Of a DNA stretch of 64,000 nt, positions 1-8,376 are shown one piece after another; the first letter of the stretch is position 1; each line of letters opens with the position of its first letter. The translations under genes were made by a program, and so were the position numbers. The stretch comes from an uncultured Lachnospiraceae bacterium (GTDB taxonomy: Bacteria; Bacillota; Clostridia; Lachnospirales; Lachnospiraceae). The notes under the pieces were generated by a model that saw only the letters and a list, made by a program, of their open reading frames with translations, had not been told where the DNA came from and made no database searches. Location: the NCBI GenBank assembly GCA_910579085.1, contig CAJTRU010000003.1:51162-115161 (forward strand), given 5' to 3'.

Positions 1-1
1 A

Positions 2-64
2 TATAATGTTTATGCTGGAAATGGAAGATACAAAGTTGAAATTATATTAAAATCTGGCCGTTGA
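2..64 (+). CDS. C-terminal end of an unidentified protein (partial)
   Basis: An open frame enters from the left edge and stops at TGA 62-64. The last residues read ...YAGNGRYKVEIILKSGR. Only about 20 residues are visible, so no family can be named. Support for it being coding comes from the duplicated block downstream: the same last codons (ILKS-x-R-stop) recur at about 1088-1108, where they are cut off from any gene. This suggests the tandem duplication copied the tail of this gene together with the lipoprotein gene that follows. Confidence 0.45.
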   Translation, partial: YNVYAGNGRYKVEIILKSGR

Positions 65-415
65 CACGTAAAAGCAACCATTTTCCAGGAATACTATTGC
101 AGAAAATAAAAATATATATTAGTTTTTATATATTTAACAATAACTGATGTAGTTTGTTTTTTGTTTGATATGTATCTTGAAAAGAGATATGTACTTTAAT
201 AGAATTTTGGATTTTAAGATAATAATATTAAACGAAAAAATTTTATGGCATATTTGTTAAATAAATTGCATCTAGGAGATGAAAGGATTCTACATACGAA
301 ATATATAATTTGTAAAATAAACTTTTGTTGTAATAATGCATGATACAATAAATGTAAATATGAAACACAAATAGCTTTAAGTTATTTAAAACGATTAGTT
401 AAGGGGGCGGTTCAA

Positions 416-1042
416 ATGAGAAAAATTATATTAGTTATTTATGGCTTGTTGGTATTAGTCCTTGCTTCTGGTTGTGGAATAACAAAAGGCAGCAGGAATG
501 CTGTCGGGAATAACACAGAGAATGTAGGATATGAAGAAAACAGTAATTCTGAAAAAATAGGTGTATACCAGAATGTAGATTACCAGAAATATAAAAATGC
601 AGATGAATTAGTTGGTTCAACAGATTTAGTTTTTTCTGGTACGGTTTACGAAAAAAGATGTGAGTTATTAGATGAAAGGATGGATAAATCTGGTGTTATA
701 ACAGATGAAGAGAAAACTTTATGTACTGTATATGGTGTTTATATTGATAAAGTTTATAAAGGTGATATAGAGCAGGATATTGTTTATGTAGCAGCTACAG
801 GTGGTGAACTGGAGAAGAATAACCGTATATATTCAGGAGAAACAGTTAATCTGGATATAGATAACAAATATTTATTTTTTGCGTCAGATTATTCGGATTA
901 TGGAGAGGAGTATCTAAAGATGGTTAATGTGCACCAGTCTGCTTACAGCATGGATGATGAAAGTAATAAAAAACGTATTACAGCAGTTGGTAATAATAGT
1001 GGTATTACATTGTCTGAAATATTTGAAGTAATTGGTAAATAG
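416..1042 (+). CDS. Secreted lipoprotein, copy 1 of a tandem pair
   Basis: This 208-residue protein has a basic N-terminus, a hydrophobic stretch and the lipobox LASGC, with the lipidated Cys at residue 20, so it should be anchored outside the membrane. A Gly/Asn/Ser linker (about 21-60) leads to a compact domain (about 65-200). That domain has the pattern of a widespread secreted module of unknown function: ADELV-x-STDLVFSGTV, then K-VYKGDI and NKYLFF. GGGGCGG just upstream of ATG 416 is the ribosome-binding site. Its neighbour at 1468 is a paralogue with about three quarters identity. Substrate or partner is unknown; sensing or envelope binding is only a guess. Confidence 0.8.
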   Translation: MRKIILVIYGLLVLVLASGCGITKGSRNAVGNNTENVGYEENSNSEKIGVYQNVDYQKYKNADELVGSTDLVFSGTVYEKRCELLDERMDKSGVITDEEKTLCTVYGVYIDKVYKGDIEQDIVYVAATGGELEKNNRIYSGETVNLDIDNKYLFFASDYSDYGEEYLKMVNVHQSAYSMDDESNKKRITAVGNNSGITLSEIFEVIGK

Positions 1043-1467
1043 TTAATATTTATTGTTGTTTATAGCTTTAGCAATATTCAAAAAAATATACTAAAATCTC
1101 ACCGTTGATGGGTAAAAATGACCACATCTTATTAAAATTATTGAAAAGAATAAAAGTATATGTTAGGCTGTTGATAGTTAATAACAACTGATACAGCCTG
1201 TTTTTAGTTAATGTATATATTAAAAGGGTATATACTTTTATGGAAATTTAGATTTTAAAAAATACATAGTGTGAATGGTTATGGCTGGATATTATGGATT
1301 TTGAGATAGTATTAAATAAAGAAATGTTGTGACTAGTAATCCTGGTATAATGGATTATATATAGAAATACTATGACGTTTCCACAGCAATTTGATATATC
1401 AAATGTAAATGCGAAATATAGGTAACTTTAAACTATACAAAATAATTAGTTAAGGAGGGCGGTTTAA

Positions 1468-2085
1468 ATGAGAAAAATTATATTAGTTATTTATGGATTG
1501 TCAATATTAATTATTGCCTCTGGTTGTGGAATAACAAAAGGCAGTGGAACTTCTGCTGGAAATAACACAGGGAATGTAGGATATGCAGGGAACAGTAATT
1601 CTGAAAAAATTAATGTAAACCAGTGTGTAGATTACCCGGGATATAAAGATGCAGATGAATTAGTTGGTTCAACAAGTGTAATTTTTTCTGGTACGGTTTA
1701 TGAAAAAAGATGTGAACTATTAGATGACAGGACAGACAAATCTGTTAGTATACCAGAAGAAGAGAAACACTTGTATACTATTTATAGTGTTTATATTGAT
1801 AAAGTTTATAAAGGTGATATAGAAAAGGATATGGTTTATGTATCAGTTACAGGTGGTGAACTGGAGAAGAATAACCGTATATATTCAGGAGAAACAGTTG
1901 AACTGGATATAGATAACAAATATTTGTTTTTCGCATCGGATTATGGAGATGATTATTTAAGCCTGGTTAATATCCACCAGTCTGCTTATATTATGGACGA
2001 TGAAAGTAATAAAAAACGTATTACAGCAGTTGGTAGTGATAGTGGTATTACATTATCTGAAATATTTGAAGCAATTGGTAAATAG
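1468..2085 (+). CDS. Secreted lipoprotein, copy 2 of a tandem pair
   Basis: This 205-residue paralogue of the gene at 416 has an identical start (MRKIILVIYGL), the lipobox IIASGC with Cys 20, and the same domain (STSVIFSGTVYEKRCELLD, VYKGDIEKDM, NNRIYSGETV). Most differences fall in the linker and around residues 95-115, while the lipobox and the YSGETV region are conserved. Both copies are therefore probably functional. GGAGGGCGG precedes ATG 1468. Function is unknown. The 240 bases after it show nothing I can name. Confidence 0.8.
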   Translation: MRKIILVIYGLSILIIASGCGITKGSGTSAGNNTGNVGYAGNSNSEKINVNQCVDYPGYKDADELVGSTSVIFSGTVYEKRCELLDDRTDKSVSIPEEEKHLYTIYSVYIDKVYKGDIEKDMVYVSVTGGELEKNNRIYSGETVELDIDNKYLFFASDYGDDYLSLVNIHQSAYIMDDESNKKRITAVGSDSGITLSEIFEAIGK

Positions 2086-2326
2086 TTAATCTTTATTGCT
2101 TTTATATATGTATATTATAGCATGGATGCCAAAAAGCTTGTATATGTTTTTTAAAAGTATGGAATAAGGAATATAGCAGTAATCTGCCATAAGTATAACC
2201 AGGTTAAAAAGTATTATGGATTTTATATGCAAAAAGGTTAAAAAGCTTGTGGCATTAATTTAACATAAGAGGGCAATGGGAAGCTTAATATATATAATGT
2301 ATTTGAAAGCCTGAGGGGATATTAAG

Positions 2327-2575
2327 CTATGCTTCTTTACGGTGGCTTGCAGAACTGCTGTCATTACTAACCATTTTAACTTCATGCAGAAGCACCTTAT
2401 ATCTTAATGTAGCAGCGTTAATGGCATATATATAACTGTCTATAAGGTCGGGGTCATTTACATTCTGCAATCCCTTATATGCATCTTCAAAGTTTTTCTG
2501 GGCTTCAAGCAGGGCCTTTTTCAAGAAATCCTCTTTTTTAGGAGGGTTTCTTTTTTTTGTCTTTAAAAAATTCAT
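2327..2575 (-). CDS. DUF2508 (YaaL-like) small protein
   Basis: This roughly 82-residue cytoplasmic helical protein carries the hallmark DPDLIDSYIYAINAA followed by RYKVLLHEVK, typical of the DUF2508/YaaL family. In Bacillus the family member sits between recR and bofA; here a BofA-family gene is the next gene but faces the other way. I chose ATG 2575 (MNFLKTKKR) because AAAGGA lies seven bases upstream of it. A TTG at 2590 would extend it by five residues but has no ribosome-binding site. The biochemical role of the family is unknown. Confidence 0.75.
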   Translation of the reverse strand: MNFLKTKKRNPPKKEDFLKKALLEAQKNFEDAYKGLQNVNDPDLIDSYIYAINAATLRYKVLLHEVKMVSNDSSSASHRKEA

Positions 2576-2591
2576 AAACAGTCCTTTCAAG

Positions 2592-2625
2592 CCAGATACC
2601 TTGTAAAAAGGTGCAAGGTATCTGG
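2592..2625. repeat. Perfect 12-bp inverted repeat between divergent genes
   Basis: CCAGATACCTTG at 2592-2603 and CAAGGTATCTGG at 2614-2625 are exact reverse complements around a 10-base loop. The repeat lies just upstream of the DUF2508 start and has no T-run on either strand directly after it, so it is not a standard terminator. It could be an operator or an mRNA 5' hairpin. Confidence 0.5.
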
Positions 2626-2816
2626 TTACTGTGCAGGTAGTTTTTTAGCACAGCAATAAAATAATATGATTAAAAGGGTTCTTATATATAATTATAGACA
2701 GCGTTGGAAAAAATATGCAGACAAGCACGAATTTTTTGCAGACATGCTTAATAGAAATATATTAGGAAAAAGCTCACATATTTCTTTAACAACATGGCGG
2801 AAGGAGGCAAAATGTA

Positions 2817-3086
2817 ATGAATATTATGTATATAATGGCATTTATATTAATTTTTTCTTTAGTATCTAGAACCTTTGGGGTAAATCCTTTTAACCTGCTT
2901 GCCAATATGCTGCTGAGGGTGTTGTCAGGCATTATATTTATTAGTATTTGTAATTATCTGATATTTATTTCAGGTAAGAATTTTCATGTAAATATTAATG
3001 AAATAAGCCTGGTGGTTTCAGCACTTCTTGGTATGAGCGGGGTATGTTTTCTATATCTTTTCCAGTGGGTTTTAACAATAATGTAG
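2817..3086 (+). CDS. BofA-family membrane protein (pro-sigma-K processing inhibitor type)
   Basis: This 89-residue protein has two to three hydrophobic segments and matches the BofA family pattern: NPFNLLANMLLRVLSG, then NEISLVVSALLGMSGV and LYLFQWVL. In Bacillus, BofA sits in the forespore outer membrane with SpoIVFA and holds back the SpoIVFB protease. Many Clostridia keep BofA-like proteins with less certain roles. AAGGAGG ends about ten bases before ATG 2817; an ATG at 2811 is followed at once by a stop. The next gene begins a Tad pilus operon with its own promoter, so this is probably monocistronic. Confidence 0.75.
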   Translation: MNIMYIMAFILIFSLVSRTFGVNPFNLLANMLLRVLSGIIFISICNYLIFISGKNFHVNINEISLVVSALLGMSGVCFLYLFQWVLTIM

Positions 3087-3122
3087 TAAAAATTTATACA
3101 AAATATCCAAAGTTACTAGTGT

Positions 3123-3151
3123 TTGACAAAATTCTATTATGGTGTTATATT
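3123..3151 (+). promoter_or_regulatory. Sigma-A promoter of the Tad pilus operon
   Basis: TTGACA at 3123-3128 and TATATT at 3146-3151 are separated by exactly 17 bases. They lie about 30 bases upstream of the first operon gene (start 3182) and after the BofA-family stop. No other promoter of this quality is seen until the end of the cluster at 12.8 kb, so the pilus genes are probably one transcript. Confidence 0.75.
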
Positions 3152-3181
3152 ATCCCCACACTTAGCAGGGAGGTAATGTCC

Positions 3182-3691
3182 ATGAAAGAAATTGTTATGT
3201 TAAATATATTAATATTTGCAGTGGCAGGCGATTTACTAGATTATAAAATCAGAAATCCTGTAATTATTGCAGGCTGGATGGCAGGAATATGTATAAATGC
3301 TTATTCAGATATGTTTTATGGCATATTCTATACTATATTTTGCATAGTAATTACAATTTTAGCTGGCTTTCCTCTTTTTATGGCAGGAGGGGCTGGTGCA
3401 GGAGACATTAAGCTTTTTTCTGTAATTGGAGGGCTTTATGGGCTTTATTTTCTTGTAAAAGTGGTAATGTTGTTTCTATTAATGGCAGGTGTTATTTCAT
3501 TTGTAAAGTTAATAAAAAAAAGGGCACTGGTATCAAGAGTAAAAGCTTTTATTTATTATATTTTACATATTGGGATTATTAAAGACAGGTACTATAACAT
3601 GGAACGTGATGGCACAGAGTTTGCTATATGCCTTGCGCCTGTAATAGCGGCAGCATATTTTATTACATTATTCTTTGTGGAAGGAGGGTAA
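3182..3691 (+). CDS. Tad pilus prepilin peptidase (A24, TadV/CpaA-like)
   Basis: This 169-residue polytopic membrane aspartic peptidase should cleave and possibly N-methylate Flp prepilin. Both A24 catalytic aspartates are visible: the first in GDLLDYKIRN near residue 15 and the second in GAGAGDIKLFS near residue 75. At least five hydrophobic segments follow the expected spacing. I chose ATG 3182 (MKEIVML) because GGGAGG lies eight bases upstream; ATG 3176 is only two bases from it. The stop overlaps the ribosome-binding site of the next gene. A second A24 peptidase occurs at 10837 in the same operon. Confidence 0.85.
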   Translation: MKEIVMLNILIFAVAGDLLDYKIRNPVIIAGWMAGICINAYSDMFYGIFYTIFCIVITILAGFPLFMAGGAGAGDIKLFSVIGGLYGLYFLVKVVMLFLLMAGVISFVKLIKKRALVSRVKAFIYYILHIGIIKDRYYNMERDGTEFAICLAPVIAAAYFITLFFVEGG

Positions 3692-3695
3692 AAAT

Positions 3696-4637
3696 TTGAG
3701 AAGAATGTTGCTGGCTGTTTTAGCAGATGCGATGTATTCTAGCAGGTTTTCAGATTATATAAGCCACCATAAAAATGTGTTAATTGATTTGATAACATTT
3801 ACTAGTATAAGCAGTGCAGAAGAATATGTAAAACATAGCAGAATAGATATACTTCTTGTGAGTGGCAGTATGGCGTGTGAAGCTGGAGAACTGGGTAATA
3901 TTAAAAAAATAATAGTGCTTTCAGATGGAAGTTATACAGGGCATAGTGAGTATCCAGTTATATTCAAATACCAGCCAGCAGCACATATTTTAAAAGAAAT
4001 CTTCGCACAGGTGGCGGAAGATGATAATATACCAGGCATGCCAATAATACATACATCAAAACATGCAGAGTTAATTGCTGTATATTCACCATATGGTGGC
4101 AGTGGCATAAGTACATATGCAAGAAATCTTTGTGCAGGAATGGCAGGCAGTAATAATGTATTATATGTCAACCTTGAAATATTTGACAGCTTTGCAGAGT
4201 TTGAAGGTAACAGGGATAACAATGAATATATATGTGGCATGTCTGAGGCTGTATATTATATAAAACAGAAAAAGGATAAGCTTGCATTTAAACTTGGTTC
4301 TATTATTAAACATCATAAAGAAGGATATAATTATATACTTCCAGTTGGAGACTACAGGGATTTATATAGTATATTACCAGAAGATATGGAATGTTTCACT
4401 GACGTACTGGGCAGTGGGATGATGTATGACAAGGTTGTTTTTGACGTTGGATATATTCATGGGTCATCACTAAAGTTGTTACAGGTTTGCGATGTGGTAA
4501 TTATGCCTGAAGCATCTGGACAAATACAGGAAAATAAGCAACATTCTTTTGAAAGGCTTCTTATACGTAACGGAATGGATAAAGTTATACAGAATATCCA
4601 ATATGTGCCAATGAAAGGCAGGTGGGCTGGAAATTAA
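3696..4637 (+). CDS. tadZ: TadZ/CpaE-like pilus localisation ATPase
   Basis: This protein of about 313 residues has an N-terminal receiver-like region (about 1-110) followed by a MinD/ParA-type domain. The nucleotide loop is degenerate: SPYGGSGISTYARNL in place of KGGxGKT, as in many TadZ proteins. The family directs polar assembly of the Tad secretion machine. The start is TTG 3696, seven bases after GGAGGG; the upstream ATG at 3675 lies inside the previous gene and lacks a site. The lost lysine in the deviant Walker A (I where K is expected) suggests weak or no ATP hydrolysis. Confidence 0.75.
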   Translation: MRRMLLAVLADAMYSSRFSDYISHHKNVLIDLITFTSISSAEEYVKHSRIDILLVSGSMACEAGELGNIKKIIVLSDGSYTGHSEYPVIFKYQPAAHILKEIFAQVAEDDNIPGMPIIHTSKHAELIAVYSPYGGSGISTYARNLCAGMAGSNNVLYVNLEIFDSFAEFEGNRDNNEYICGMSEAVYYIKQKKDKLAFKLGSIIKHHKEGYNYILPVGDYRDLYSILPEDMECFTDVLGSGMMYDKVVFDVGYIHGSSLKLLQVCDVVIMPEASGQIQENKQHSFERLLIRNGMDKVIQNIQYVPMKGRWAGN

Positions 4638-5490
4638 TGCAAAAGAACTGGATAAAATAAAAAGGAAATTACAGGAACAATTAATAAAAAGTATATCACA
4701 GGAAAACCCAAGTACAGAGGATGAAATATATGAGATAATAGAAAGAAGTGTCCTTATTGAAGGCAGAAGTGTTTTTATTACAGCAGACGAAAAACAGTAT
4801 CTTGTAAAAAGTGTATATAATTCTATAAAAGGACTGGATGTATTGCAAGATATTTTGGACAATCCTGATATTACAGAAATAATGGTAAATGGGCCTGGAC
4901 ATATTTTTATCGAAAAGGATGGAAAGGTGACGGAATATCCTGGACATTTTTCAAGTTTACAGAAGCTTGAAGATGTAGTGCAGCAGATTGTTGCAAAAGT
5001 AAACAGGATGGTAAATGAGGCTAACCCTATTGTAGATGTAAGGCTTCTTGATGGTTCGAGGGTTAATATAGTGTTACCACCAGTTTCATTAAACGGGCCA
5101 GTGGTAACAATAAGAAAATTTCCTAAAAACCCTATGACTATGGAAAAGCTGGTTAGTATAGGTTCTATTAGCACAGAGGTAGCGGATTTTTTAAGGATGC
5201 TGGTGACAGCCAGGTACAATATTTTTATAAGTGGCGGTACAGGCAGTGGAAAAACTACATTTCTTAATGTATTGTCTAATTATATACCATCAGATGAAAG
5301 AATAATTACAATAGAGGATTCAGCAGAATTACAGATACAAGGTATTCCAAACCTTGTAAGGCTTGAAGTAAGAAATGCTAACGTTGAAGGAAAAAATGCA
5401 GTGACAATACGTGACCTGCTTAAGTCAGCGTTGCGCATGCGTCCCCGACAGAATTATTTTAGGAGAGGTAAGGGATGCTGCTGCGTGTGA
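4627..5490 (+). CDS. tadA: TadA/CpaF secretion ATPase, N-terminal part before a frameshift
   Basis: The frame is open from 4615 and encodes an all-alpha N-terminal region, then LDNPDITEIMVNGPG, DVRLLDGSRVN and the Walker A ISGGTGSGKTTF (near 5230-5262), with the acidic box TIEDSAELQI. This is the hexameric ATPase that powers Tad pilus assembly. No ATG, GTG or TTG exists in frame before TTG 4840, which would delete about 70 conserved residues. CTG 4627 or ATT 4633, just after the GGCAGG/GGTGGG stretch at the tadZ end, are the likeliest starts. After codon CGT 5440-5442 the frame becomes nonsense and stops at 5490 because of an extra C in CCCC at 5443-5446. Confidence 0.75.
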   Translation: MEINAKELDKIKRKLQEQLIKSISQENPSTEDEIYEIIERSVLIEGRSVFITADEKQYLVKSVYNSIKGLDVLQDILDNPDITEIMVNGPGHIFIEKDGKVTEYPGHFSSLQKLEDVVQQIVAKVNRMVNEANPIVDVRLLDGSRVNIVLPPVSLNGPVVTIRKFPKNPMTMEKLVSIGSISTEVADFLRMLVTARYNIFISGGTGSGKTTFLNVLSNYIPSDERIITIEDSAELQIQGIPNLVRLEVRNANVEGKNAVTIRDLLKSALRMRPRQNYFRRGKGCCCV

Positions 5491-5878
5491 GCTGTTAAGT
5501 GTGATGAATACGGGGCATGATGGCAGCCTGAGTACTGGACATGCCAATAGTACACAGGATATGCTTAACAGGCTTGAAACGCTTGTACTTATGGGAATGG
5601 ATATTCCGCTGTTAGCAGTAAGAAACCAGATTGCTTCTGCTATTGATATAGTTGTACAACTTGGAAGGCTTAGGGATAAATCAAGAAAAGTGCTTGAAGT
5701 GGCAGAGGTAACAGGGGTAAAAAATGGCGAGATAATATTGCATCCCATATATAAGTTTGTTGAAACGGGTACTGATGAACATGGAAAAATAAATGGTGAA
5801 CTGAAGTTTTCAGGTAATGGGCTGTTTAACACTAGTAAACTTGCACATGCTGGCCTGCTGGATGAATATGCATTATAA
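5411..5878 (+). CDS. tadA: TadA/CpaF secretion ATPase, C-terminal part after the frameshift
   Basis: The reading frame resumes the family sequence exactly where the upstream part breaks. RPDRIILGEVRDAAA (Walker B) is followed by MNTGHDGSLSTGHANS (His box), the arginine-containing LNRLETLVLMG and a helical C-terminus. Real homology begins near 5443; the codons from 5411 to there are out of frame and not meaningful. With one C removed at 5443-5446 the two parts form a normal TadA of roughly 415 residues. No separate ribosome-binding site exists, so the C-terminal part is unlikely to be made alone. See the frameshift finding. Confidence 0.75.
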   Translation: MTCLSQRCACVPDRIILGEVRDAAACELLSVMNTGHDGSLSTGHANSTQDMLNRLETLVLMGMDIPLLAVRNQIASAIDIVVQLGRLRDKSRKVLEVAEVTGVKNGEIILHPIYKFVETGTDEHGKINGELKFSGNGLFNTSKLAHAGLLDEYAL

Positions 5879-5888
5879 AGGAGTTATA

Positions 5889-6629
5889 TTGAAAAAGCAA
5901 CAAAGTAAAGTTGTAAAACATAAAGAGTTTTACAAGGCATTTTCCATTGGATTTTTTAAAGCATTTATAATTTTATTCCTGTTTTACAGGTCAATAGTGG
6001 TTTCATTTGTTTTTGCTTTAGTTTATGGAGTGTTTAATATTAAATTTTATAAAAAGAAACATCTGGAAGACTGGCGGTGGCAGATGAATTTAGAATTCAG
6101 GGAAGTTATGACTGCTGTATCTTCAGCATTAAATGCAGGTTATTCAGTTGAAAACTCTTTTAAAGAAGCAAAAGAAGATTTAGTGCTTTTATATGGTAAT
6201 AATTCTGTAATGGTTAAAGAGCTTGATAAAATTAATTCGCAGATTATGCTTAACAGGCCGCTTGAAATAGTCCTTACAGAATTTGCACAATACTGCCAGG
6301 TAGAGGATATTAGTAATTTTGCAGAAGTATTTTATACAGCAAAGCGTACAGGTGGCAATCTTATTGAAACAGCAAGGTCAACGGCAGATAAGATTAGCAG
6401 TAAAATAGAAACCAGCCGTGAAATAAAGACAATGGTAGCTGGCAAAAAGATGGAAGGCAGGATTATGGCTTATATACCATTGGGGATAATAGTTTATTTC
6501 TGGATAAGTTCACCAGGATTTCTTGACTGTCTATATGCTCTAAGCGGAAGGTTTGTTATGACTATATTGTTAGTGGTTTATTTAGCTGCGTTTAAGTGGA
6601 GTGAAAGGATAGGTGATATATCTGTCTGA
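5889..6629 (+). CDS. tadB: TadB, inner-membrane platform protein (T2SS-F family)
   Basis: This protein of about 246 residues has hydrophobic segments near residues 15-50 and a C-terminal pair, around a cytoplasmic helical domain with REVMTAVSSALNAGYSVENS and ANRTGG-like AKRTGGNLIETARSTA. That is the type II secretion F-domain pattern of TadB. It forms the platform against which TadA works. The start is TTG 5889, seven bases after AAGGAG; the annotation-style ATG at 5817 lies inside tadA. The 3' end overlaps the tadC start by 17 bases, which implies translational coupling. Confidence 0.8.
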   Translation: MKKQQSKVVKHKEFYKAFSIGFFKAFIILFLFYRSIVVSFVFALVYGVFNIKFYKKKHLEDWRWQMNLEFREVMTAVSSALNAGYSVENSFKEAKEDLVLLYGNNSVMVKELDKINSQIMLNRPLEIVLTEFAQYCQVEDISNFAEVFYTAKRTGGNLIETARSTADKISSKIETSREIKTMVAGKKMEGRIMAYIPLGIIVYFWISSPGFLDCLYALSGRFVMTILLVVYLAAFKWSERIGDISV

Positions 6630-8097
6630 AATTATTATATTATCCTGTTGTATTATTTTTCTTATATTGATTGTTGTATTTATCCAGATTAATTTTAAAA
6701 GGAAAAAGGCCAGTATGGGGAAATTGCCAGGAGTGGACAATATATTTATAAAAAGGATTTATCCTGCTGCAATAAGCATATACAACTTTTTAAAAATTAA
6801 ACTGCATTTGTCTTTCAACAGCAGTAAGATTGAAAATATTAAAAAAATTAATACAGGGCTTGATAATGCCAGTGCAGAAAAGTTGTATTTTTGTAAGTTA
6901 TTTTCAAAAATTATTGTTGTGGTTGTTTGTACAATTTTAATAATAATAGCTATTACAGTAACATCTGGTGAAGAAAATATTCTTGAGAAGGGATATTTTA
7001 TAGAAAGGGACAAACCAGAAGGAAGCAGCAAGGAAGAGAAATTAGGCGTTTCTATTGATGGGGAAGAACAAGAGATGATGATTGGTATACCAGCGAGGAA
7101 ATATAATGATAAAGAACTTGAAGTTAAATTTAAGGAGGCTATGGAGTATACCAGAAAAAATTATCTTGGTGGGAACCCATCATCAGAAAGTGTAAGTAAA
7201 AGTTTAAACCTTGTTTCTTATATACCAGATAGTGCAATTAGTATATCCTGGGAATGTGATACAGGCAATATAGTAAATAATGATGGCACACTTGAACGCT
7301 CACAAATTACAGAACCAGTAGTAGTACAGATAATAGCCGTATTTTCATATTATGATACAGAAAAAACAATGCCATTAGAATTTACAGTGTTGCCTGTGGA
7401 TAAAAGCAGCAAGGAAATTTTATGGGATAAGTGGAATGAAATGTTTTCTGAACTATCAGAGTTATCAGGCAGTAAGGAATTTTTACAATTACCAGCAGAA
7501 GCTGGCGGAAAGAAAGTTTCATATAAAGTTCCACAAAAAAATTATATTTTGCTGGTTATCTTGCTAGGGGTAATAATTATTGCACTTATACCAGTAGTTA
7601 CTAACAGCAGGTTAAATGAAAATATAAAGCAGAGAGAACAGGAGCTTCGTATTGATTACCCTGGGTTTGTAGAAAAATTTGTGCTTTTAATTAGTGCAGG
7701 GCTTAATTGTAAAGGTGCATGGTACAGAATGGCAGATGAATATAAAAGACGGCTTCAGGATGGAGGGAAAAAACGGTATCTTTATGAGGAAATGCTGCTA
7801 ACAAAAAGGCAGATGGAAAGTGGCATGAATGAAGCAAAGGCATATGAACTTTTTGGAAGAAGGACTGGGCTTTTAAAATATATGAAGTTTAGCACATTGC
7901 TTGTCCAGAACTTAAAAAAAGGTTCTGATGGTCTTTTAAGAATACTTGAATATGAAGCAGTGGATGTATTAAAAGAAAGACGTGAAAATGCCAGGATACT
8001 TGGAGAGCAGGCAGGAACAAAGCTTTTAATGCCAATGGTTATTATGATGGCAGAAGTATTTGCAATAATAATATATGCAGCTTTCCAGAATATGTAG
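6613..8097 (+). CDS. tadC: TadC-like platform protein with a large extracytoplasmic insert
   Basis: This 494-residue protein starts at GTG 6613 with AAAGGA upstream. The C-terminal 180 residues hold the F-domain (YPGFVEKFVLLISAGLNCKG..., GRRTGLLKYMKFSTLL, LKKGSDGLLRILE) and the final hydrophobic helix. The N-terminal third has two hydrophobic stretches (about 1-30 and 95-118). Between them and the third helix (near 310) is an insert of roughly 190 residues that looks soluble and charged. TadC proteins are usually nearer 300 residues, so this insert is unusual. It pairs with TadB as the pilus platform. Confidence 0.75.
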   Translation: MIYLSEIIILSCCIIFLILIVVFIQINFKRKKASMGKLPGVDNIFIKRIYPAAISIYNFLKIKLHLSFNSSKIENIKKINTGLDNASAEKLYFCKLFSKIIVVVVCTILIIIAITVTSGEENILEKGYFIERDKPEGSSKEEKLGVSIDGEEQEMMIGIPARKYNDKELEVKFKEAMEYTRKNYLGGNPSSESVSKSLNLVSYIPDSAISISWECDTGNIVNNDGTLERSQITEPVVVQIIAVFSYYDTEKTMPLEFTVLPVDKSSKEILWDKWNEMFSELSELSGSKEFLQLPAEAGGKKVSYKVPQKNYILLVILLGVIIIALIPVVTNSRLNENIKQREQELRIDYPGFVEKFVLLISAGLNCKGAWYRMADEYKRRLQDGGKKRYLYEEMLLTKRQMESGMNEAKAYELFGRRTGLLKYMKFSTLLVQNLKKGSDGLLRILEYEAVDVLKERRENARILGEQAGTKLLMPMVIMMAEVFAIIIYAAFQNM

Positions 8098-8112
8098 AAA
8101 GGAGATGTTATT

Positions 8113-8304
8113 TTGGTTAAATGGTTAAAAGCTTTCTGGTATGAGGAGGATGGAGTGGGAATTATTGAAATAATTCTTATATTAGTTATTCTTATTATGC
8201 TTATTGTTGTTTTCAGGGAAAAAATCCAGGAAATAGTTAAAAAAGCATTTTCTAATATAAGCAGTGATGCTGATAAAGTGAATAAAAGCCTTAATATAAA
8301 ATAG
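8113..8304 (+). CDS. flp: Flp-type major pilin
   Basis: This 63-residue prepilin has an 8-10 residue basic-aromatic leader, then EEDG followed by VGIIEIILILVILIMLIVVF and a short polar tail. Cleavage after EEDG puts Glu at position +5 of the mature pilin, as type IV and Flp pilins require. The size and layout match the Flp1-like family of Clostridia. The start is TTG 8113 with AAAGGAG eight to ten bases upstream. It directly follows tadC and is the likely substrate of the two prepilin peptidases. Confidence 0.85.
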   Translation: MVKWLKAFWYEEDGVGIIEIILILVILIMLIVVFREKIQEIVKKAFSNISSDADKVNKSLNIK

Positions 8305-8376
8305 CTGCTAAATATTAATGGATATTCCAGTATATATAAGAAAGGGGGCAGGTATATAAAAAAGGGAAGTATAACA

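Larger units (their letters stand above)
44..2095 (+). repeat. Tandem duplication, two units of about 1.05 kb
   Basis: The block 44-1087 (tail of the upstream gene, 350-base spacer, lipoprotein gene) is repeated in diverged form at 1088-2095. Matching landmarks are the ILKS-x-R-stop tail (62-64 versus 1106-1108), similar AT-rich spacers containing AACAAYTGAT-like and TTTTAGAT-like blocks, and the ribosome-binding site plus first ten codons of the lipoprotein genes (416 versus 1468). The offset is 1044-1052 bases. The spacers 65-415 and 1087-1467 hold no other gene that I can support. Divergence is moderate, so the duplication is not recent. Confidence 0.8.

Noticed and set aside
2666..2869. 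67-codon frame upstream of the BofA-family gene
   Set aside because: No ribosome-binding site, no recognisable motif, and it overlaps the well-supported BofA-family start.
4638..4663. ATG 4638 as the tadA start
   Set aside because: It is out of frame with TadA and reaches a stop after seven codons.
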